Positions 59,129 through 64,000 of a stretch of 64,000 bases of DNA are shown piece by piece (the stretch's first letter is position 1; each line of letters starts with the position of its first letter). Under the pieces are notes generated by a model. The model did not search any database, was not told the origin of the DNA, and saw only the letters and a list, made by a program, of their open reading frames with translations. The stretch covers positions 1-64,000 of the forward strand of contig JAFCGF010000004.1 in NCBI GenBank assembly GCA_017608295.1. The letters are read 5' to 3'. The DNA comes from Candidatus Woesearchaeota archaeon. GTDB taxonomy: Archaea; Nanoarchaeota; Nanoarchaeia; Woesearchaeales; JAGVZT01. Both the position numbers and the translations under genes were made by a program.

Positions 59129-60574
59129 ATGGCATATGACACGTATGATACTGTGAAGTCTGAGATGAACGAGACGCTTGATAGCGCTATCGACAAGTAC
59201 AAGCCACAGTCAGGGAAGAAATGGCTCATCGCCGGAGTGGGAGCCGCAGCGATTATTGCGGGAATCGCGCTCTCAGGAAAGGATGCTGGCCCAGAATATA
59301 TTCCTGGAGAGCTTGTCGTGAAGTTTGAGCAGGAGCTCGAATTGACAATTGAAGCAGACGGCAATGTTGATACGCAGTATGATGCTGTCGACGCATTGAA
59401 TGATATGCTCCAGGGAGAGCGCTACGAGCAATGGATAGAACACTCAGATGTTCATGACATGGACCAATGGTACATCATCTCAGTGGATAAGGACCTCAAC
59501 ATCGAGAAGCTGATGGAACAATTCGCAGATGCTAACGGCGTTGTTTCTGTGGAGCGCAATGGCTGGATGTCTCCTGACTATTTCGAGCCTGACCTGACAG
59601 ACGAGCAGATTGCGTCATTTGAGGAGATGCTCGAAGCAGACCCGCGCATCCCAAATGACCCTTATTACCACACTGAGGGTTCATGGAAGCAGAACTTCAA
59701 GGACCTCTATGGCCTGCACAACACTCAGGCAGCAGAGGCTTGGTCAATAACAACTGGAGATGAGAACATGCTCATCGCCGTGAGCGACACAGGCGTGGAC
59801 CCTAACCACCCTGATTTTGAGGGTCGTGTTGTCGAGGGATACAATTTCACCAACGATACGACTGATGCGATGGACGACCATGGTCACGGCACTCACGTCG
59901 CAGGGACAATTGCTGCCAAGGTCAACAATGGCGTGGGCATTGCCGGTGCCACAGTTGAAGGGAAGATTCTCCCACTCAAGGTATGTAACGCGAGTGGCCA
60001 GTGCAGCTGGACTGATGTCGCGCGCTCATTTGTGTATGCAGCAGATAAAGGCGCGAGTGTCGTCAATGTGAGCCTCGGAAGCAGGGGCTCGACACCGGAT
60101 TTCATGGATGAGGCAATTCGCTACGCTACTGCTGAAGGAACGTACATCGTGACCTCAGCAGGCAATTCCAACGACGATTCAAAGAACTGGCTTCCGGCTA
60201 ATCACCCCTTAGTATTTGCCATCGCAGCGACTGACCACGATGACGAGAAGGCAAGCTTCTCCAACCACGGCGAGAAAGTCGATGTTGGAGCACCTGGAGT
60301 AGATATTCTATCACTGATGTCATCACAGAACCGGCTCGGCGGAAGGCCAAAGGTCGGCGACATCTATGTTGTGCTAAGCGGAACAAGCATGGCATCTCCG
60401 CACGCTGTCGCTGATGTCGCGCTGATTCTCGCAACGAATCCTGAGATTGACACGTGGGAAGAGCTTCGGGATGTGCTGCGCGCAGGTGTCGATGAATACG
60501 AAAAAGAGCAGAAAAAACCTATAGGCACAGGAAGAATTAATTATTACCTCGCTGTCCAGGAAGCACAGGATTAA
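59129..60574 (+). CDS. Membrane-anchored subtilase, array copy 5
   Basis: A 481-aa protein. Tail AYDTYDTVKSEMNETLDSAI then DKYKPQSGKK, anchor (about 32-48). Type A propeptide with ELELTIEADGN, like copy 2. Catalytic Asp in AVSDTGVD, His in GHGTHVAGT, Asn in TSAGNSN, Ser in SGTSMASPH. A CNASGQC loop as in copy 4. The ATG at 59129 follows GGAGGAATAAAC and lies 2 nt after the stop of copy 4. It ends 5 nt before the convergent unknown operon. Confidence 0.9.
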   Translation: MAYDTYDTVKSEMNETLDSAIDKYKPQSGKKWLIAGVGAAAIIAGIALSGKDAGPEYIPGELVVKFEQELELTIEADGNVDTQYDAVDALNDMLQGERYEQWIEHSDVHDMDQWYIISVDKDLNIEKLMEQFADANGVVSVERNGWMSPDYFEPDLTDEQIASFEEMLEADPRIPNDPYYHTEGSWKQNFKDLYGLHNTQAAEAWSITTGDENMLIAVSDTGVDPNHPDFEGRVVEGYNFTNDTTDAMDDHGHGTHVAGTIAAKVNNGVGIAGATVEGKILPLKVCNASGQCSWTDVARSFVYAADKGASVVNVSLGSRGSTPDFMDEAIRYATAEGTYIVTSAGNSNDDSKNWLPANHPLVFAIAATDHDDEKASFSNHGEKVDVGAPGVDILSLMSSQNRLGGRPKVGDIYVVLSGTSMASPHAVADVALILATNPEIDTWEELRDVLRAGVDEYEKEQKKPIGTGRINYYLAVQEAQD

Positions 60575-60579
60575 ATAGT

Positions 60580-61701
60580 TCAGAGATACTGTTCAAGGTC
60601 TGCTTCGCTCATAGAAAGCACGCCGCTCTCCAGAGCTTTCATAACATAACTCTTGAGATAGTCCTGCTCCAAATAATGGCATGAATCATAGAGCTGCTTG
60701 AAGCGCTCAGGACAGTTCTCAAGGAGAAGCGGGGCGAAGGCCTTACTCACAGATTCCTCGACAGCCTCAGCTACCATCACGTACCCATCGAATGCTGCCT
60801 GCAGGCTACTCTTGATTGTGGTCAGGGCGAACCCCCCTCCGCGAAGGAGGTGTGAAAGCTGCCTCAGGAATTGCTCACCTTCTGTCTCCGCACCGAGTAT
60901 ATTCTCAAGAGTCTCTACAACATCGCGTGTCCTGCTTATGTAATCATCCTTGCTCCTAGGAACATGGTCTCCGGCATACATCTTGAAGTCGCTCCAGAAT
61001 GTGGGGGCAATCTTCTCGAATGAATCCCTCAAAGTTCGTATCTCCTGCAGGACTTCCCACTCTCCAGAGAGGATGTCGTCAATAATCTCCTCGTCCAATC
61101 CTCCCCAGTACTCTTTCACGGCATCGTACCTCATGTCAAGGGACTCCAGGGCTTTCATTAGGGTGTATTCCTGATTATCAGCTTCCATCTCGCCAAGAAT
61201 AACATCAAAGCGCTCCTTGTCGTTGAGGAATATCTCAGGAGCATAGCACCTTCCGACTGCCTCATCGACCCCGGCAGCAGATTCTTTCATTCTCGTAAAA
61301 AATGCCCTCGCCTTGAAGTCTGCATCTCTCGCCTCCCTGGGCATGTGCTTTGTCATGAAATACCAGTCAGAAAAAATAAGGTGAAAAGTGGTTTTGCTGT
61401 AGCCTAAGTCACCGGGCTGAGAGCCTGAGAGTACTTCCATAGTGGTTGCCAGGAACTCGAGGTTATCCATAAGAGATTCCTCTGTCGATGAGAGCACAAT
61501 CCTATACCCAGGTGATGACACGAGCAGTGAAGTAACCTCATCATAGATCTCTTCCCATCCTGCCACCACTGCATGGAACGTTATCTGGCCTGTAAGAACC
61601 TCATCAAGGCGCTCGATGTTCTCCCTTTGCGATTCAAAGAATTGCCGCTCCTCTGCGAACAGATTTTCAAACTGGCCATAATCGTCATCTGTGAGCATCA
61701 T
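60580..61701 (-). CDS. Unknown protein with two repeats of a helical module
   Basis: A 373-aa soluble, mainly helical, acidic protein. Its N-terminus YGQFENLFAEERQFFESQRE resembles that of the next gene upstream (YDKLDRFYSRKLELFEEKRE). The block CYAPEIFLNDKERFDVI in the middle and AFAPLLLENCPERFKQLY near the C-terminus are similar to each other and to YIHEIVCENQDRFHEIY in that gene. So it looks like a doubled version of its 194-aa neighbour. Function is unknown. Confidence 0.6.
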   Translation of the reverse strand: MMLTDDDYGQFENLFAEERQFFESQRENIERLDEVLTGQITFHAVVAGWEEIYDEVTSLLVSSPGYRIVLSSTEESLMDNLEFLATTMEVLSGSQPGDLGYSKTTFHLIFSDWYFMTKHMPREARDADFKARAFFTRMKESAAGVDEAVGRCYAPEIFLNDKERFDVILGEMEADNQEYTLMKALESLDMRYDAVKEYWGGLDEEIIDDILSGEWEVLQEIRTLRDSFEKIAPTFWSDFKMYAGDHVPRSKDDYISRTRDVVETLENILGAETEGEQFLRQLSHLLRGGGFALTTIKSSLQAAFDGYVMVAEAVEESVSKAFAPLLLENCPERFKQLYDSCHYLEQDYLKSYVMKALESGVLSMSEADLEQYL

Positions 61702-62285
61702 TATTCCCTTTCCAGTCTTTTGCTCAACGTCGCCTCATCTAGTTCGAGGATGCCAAATTCCAGCATATGGTAGAGCTTGCGCTTGGCATACTCTCTCCCT
61801 TTGGGAGTCATATCAGCGTATATCTCATGGAAGCGGTCCTGGTTTTCACACACAATCTCATGGATGTATGTCTCCCCGACGAGCTGGTCAAGGTTCCTCG
61901 AGCAGACGCTGAGTTGGTGGAGCGTGTCGCTGAAGCCTGGCCAGTAATCATTGCGCATCTTGGTTTGTTTGGTTAGCACATTTTTCATGAGCTCATTCGC
62001 AAAGGGTATGTTCACACTGTAGATATCAGTGACCATTGAATGGAAACTCTGGATGTCGCTGAAGAGCCAGAATCCAAACTCGGAGTCCAAGAGCCATCTG
62101 TGTCTCATGCTATTAAAGAATCTGCGGTCCAGGTTCACTGCCCTGCCATGGAAAGTGCGGTTGCCCCTGATGACATATTCAAGCCGGGAATACTCTTCTC
62201 TCTTCTCTTCGAACAGCTCAAGCTTCCTTGAATAGAACCTGTCGAGCTTATCGTATTCCTCTTCAGTCAGCTCAGCCATCATCAA
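61701..62285 (-). CDS. Unknown protein, single copy of the helical module
   Basis: A 194-aa protein with one module: head TEEEYDKLDRFYSRKLELFE, FHG block (RGNRTFHGRAVNLD), and tail ENQDRFHEIYADM ... MLEFGILELDEATLSKRL. Its stop and the next gene's start share one base (TAATG), and its own start overlaps the stop of the 437-aa gene upstream (ATGA). No known domain. Confidence 0.6.
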   Translation of the reverse strand: MMMAELTEEEYDKLDRFYSRKLELFEEKREEYSRLEYVIRGNRTFHGRAVNLDRRFFNSMRHRWLLDSEFGFWLFSDIQSFHSMVTDIYSVNIPFANELMKNVLTKQTKMRNDYWPGFSDTLHQLSVCSRNLDQLVGETYIHEIVCENQDRFHEIYADMTPKGREYAKRKLYHMLEFGILELDEATLSKRLERE

Positions 62286-63595
62286 TCCTCAAGGAACTGT
62301 GGCACCCATTCTGCCATGAGCCAAGAGAGGATGCTGTCATCGATAACTTCATCACTGGGGACGCTCACCGCAATCTTCGAGCGCTCGGACAGCCCAGAGT
62401 AGAGACCTGCAAGCTCTTCCCTGTTCTTCATCTTCCCAGTTCTATGGCTCATATAAATGTCGCGCAAAATGAACCATTCATCAGGCAGATGCACCATGAC
62501 ATCATCCCGCGCCAATTGGTGGAACAGCTTCACGATGTTCGTTCCGCAGTCCTTAATGAGTTCAGTGGGAAACGCAGCCTCTTCAAGGGTCTCCAATCCG
62601 ACATCGAACAGGGCACAGTCAATCGTGTCGTAGTCAAGGTCAAGATAGCCTGCCTCAAAGAGGCAATCCATCAGCTGGCCTGTATCTGAGATACTGACAA
62701 CAGGCCAGGGGCAGCCCTTGCCAAAGGGCAGTTCTCCGGATGCATGGATTATGAAGGCCTCGCGTGCTGGAATTATATCGAAGACAATATCATCCACGCT
62801 CTCGCGGAATGCAGTATAGCGAAAGGGTTTTTTCAGGCGTGCATGTGCCTCGAACCTCGCCGAGGACATCCTGTATAGGTCATTCTTGTCATAGCGAAGG
62901 CGTCCAAGTGATTGCAGGCCTACTGCGCAATTGTCAAGCTCCTCTCTCCGCTCACCAAACAGGTAATCATCGATGGTCTCCTCGCTCAATGCCAAGAGGC
63001 TTTTCTGGCATGCACGAGCATTCCACGCAGCCTTGCTCGGCGTCGATGCCCTCACATAAAGGTCATGCACGCACACACCCGCGCCGACAAGCTGATAGCG
63101 TGGCGCCTTCCCATTAGCAAGGTTATTCAGCACCTCGCCGAGGTGGTAGCTTCCTTTGTCCCCCACAAGGGCATAATGGCTTCGAAGGATAAGTGCCTCC
63201 TTCGGCAGGACACTCAGGATAAGTGCCCTGAAGGCAGTTCCTGCCGCATTCACTATGTCCACAAGGCCTGTGTTCTCTCTCGGTAGCGCATCAATTGTAG
63301 ACGAACCACTGCACTGCTCCTCGGACAGGATGATAATAGTTCCATTGAGATAATTACCGCCCAGCACTGACGCCACTTCAGGGGAATATCCTGTGCGGTC
63401 AATGTGTAATGCGCCTGGTACTGCCTCATCCACATAATCGCGAAGGGAAGAATAACCCTCTCTTGGAGTGCATCCAAGAGATTCAAGGGCAGTGAAGTAG
63501 CGGGATTCCAGTTCTGCACCTAGTTCTAAGAGACCCTCATGCATCCGTTCATTGGCCTCATTATCGATTCCCGCGTCATCGCCTGAAAGGTACAT
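62282..63595 (-). CDS. Unknown 437-aa protein
   Basis: A 437-aa soluble protein of mixed alpha/beta look with ten or so scattered Cys. No recognisable motif. Segments such as GDKGSYHLGEVLNNLANGKA and KGCPWPVVSISDTGQLMDCL may be conserved cores. It is co-transcribed with the helical-module genes (4-nt overlap) and lies 8 nt after the gene at the right edge. Confidence 0.55.
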   Translation of the reverse strand: MYLSGDDAGIDNEANERMHEGLLELGAELESRYFTALESLGCTPREGYSSLRDYVDEAVPGALHIDRTGYSPEVASVLGGNYLNGTIIILSEEQCSGSSTIDALPRENTGLVDIVNAAGTAFRALILSVLPKEALILRSHYALVGDKGSYHLGEVLNNLANGKAPRYQLVGAGVCVHDLYVRASTPSKAAWNARACQKSLLALSEETIDDYLFGERREELDNCAVGLQSLGRLRYDKNDLYRMSSARFEAHARLKKPFRYTAFRESVDDIVFDIIPAREAFIIHASGELPFGKGCPWPVVSISDTGQLMDCLFEAGYLDLDYDTIDCALFDVGLETLEEAAFPTELIKDCGTNIVKLFHQLARDDVMVHLPDEWFILRDIYMSHRTGKMKNREELAGLYSGLSERSKIAVSVPSDEVIDDSILSWLMAEWVPQFLED

Positions 63596-63603
63596 CCCTT
63601 ACC

Positions 63604-63993
63604 TCATACTGAATCCAAACCCTTATCAATCACAAGGTCACGGTGGTTCTCGCTCAGCCACTCCTGGGCATCTGTCAGCTCAGGGTTAAGTTCCCTCAAT
63701 GAATAGAGGAACTCGACAGCGACCTGCTGCTCGGCATAATGCAGCCTATCAAAATTCCTCTCGAAGGTCTGCGGCTGCACGAACAGTGAGCCCACCCTCT
63801 GAAGCGTATCTCTCCCATAAGACAGGAGCTGAGGTATATTCTGCCTGGTGACATTGCTATTCACATAGCTGAGCACGTCAACAAAGGAGCACTGCCTACC
63901 CTCTGCCTGGAAAGAGGTGTAGTTATCCAACGTTGTGAGCAGCTCCTGGAGGCACTCCTTCTCCACCGCCATGGGCTGTCCCTTGAGCGTCAT
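63604..63993 (-). CDS. Unknown helical protein near the right edge
   Basis: A 129-aa helical protein with no known motif (QELLTTLDNYTSFQAEGRQC, and QEWLSENHRDLVIDKGLDSV at the end). The ATG at 63993 starts an ATGA string, so it may overlap an upstream gene that lies outside the window. An ATG at residue 8 is the alternative start. It belongs to the same operon as the three genes to its left. Confidence 0.5.
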   Translation of the reverse strand: MTLKGQPMAVEKECLQELLTTLDNYTSFQAEGRQCSFVDVLSYVNSNVTRQNIPQLLSYGRDTLQRVGSLFVQPQTFERNFDRLHYAEQQVAVEFLYSLRELNPELTDAQEWLSENHRDLVIDKGLDSV

Positions 63994-64000
63994 CTCGATT

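Overview
The window looks like a contiguous piece of an archaeal chromosome. The evidence is an archaeal RNA polymerase subunit L, a eukaryotic-type primase, Tyw3 of the wybutosine pathway, an archaeal RibL-type FAD synthase, a tRNA-Thr with a short intron at position 37/38 in a bulge-helix-bulge, and TATA boxes about 25-35 nt before start codons (many mRNAs look leaderless). The primase small subunit is fused to a PriL-like iron-sulfur domain, as in the nanoarchaeal primase, and several small Lys/Arg-tailed proteins are present. I therefore infer a DPANN-type archaeon, possibly Woesearchaeota-like; this is not proven. No rRNA, CRISPR array, transposase or prophage was seen.

Layout. 1-3750: a candidate structured RNA, surE, two receiver-only response regulators, a nucleotidyltransferase and tyw3. 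3869-10951: an H1-like basic protein, a zincin, metG, and a surface protein with a transglutaminase-like fold that seems to lack its catalytic Cys. 11001-20178: an RNA m5U methyltransferase, a second zincin, a PfkB kinase, a duplicated CxxC-x17-CxxC zinc-ribbon gene with conserved flanks, a large Cys-rich surface protein, an acyltransferase and a RelE-type toxin-antitoxin pair. 20252-28042: tRNA-Phe with a structured leader, a secreted subtilase, the PriS-PriL fusion, three tandem paralogues of unknown function, then an opposite-strand operon of two slipins, two membrane proteins and a second primase-like protein. 28121-42971: metabolism and information genes (thioredoxin reductase, AtuA/DUF4387 pair, CYTH protein, PLP enzyme, DAGK-like kinase, Asp/Glu racemase, tRNA-Thr, CTP synthase, rpoL, enolase, GxGD peptidase, HAD, NUDIX). 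43083-46620: pyruvate:ferredoxin oxidoreductase split into two genes. 46621-49680: four overlapping zincin paralogues. 49799-60574: ribL, two surface or unknown proteins and five tandem membrane-anchored subtilases. 60580-63993: an opposite-strand operon of unknown proteins, two of which share a repeat module, running off the right edge.

How the genes work together. Glycolytic enolase and pyruvate oxidation (PFOR), CTP synthesis and flavin synthesis suggest a partly self-sufficient fermentative metabolism. The striking accessory content is proteolytic: six subtilases and six HExxH proteins in 64 kb. Five subtilases share a cytoplasmic N-terminal tail, a signal anchor and a propeptide, so they should face outward. 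The zincin family carries no export signal and should be cytosolic. The best candidates for something undescribed are the five-subtilase array, the zincin family with its EGFAE and GYxFF/PP motifs, the zinc-ribbon mRNA flanking elements, and the leader before tRNA-Phe that can form two mutually exclusive folds.
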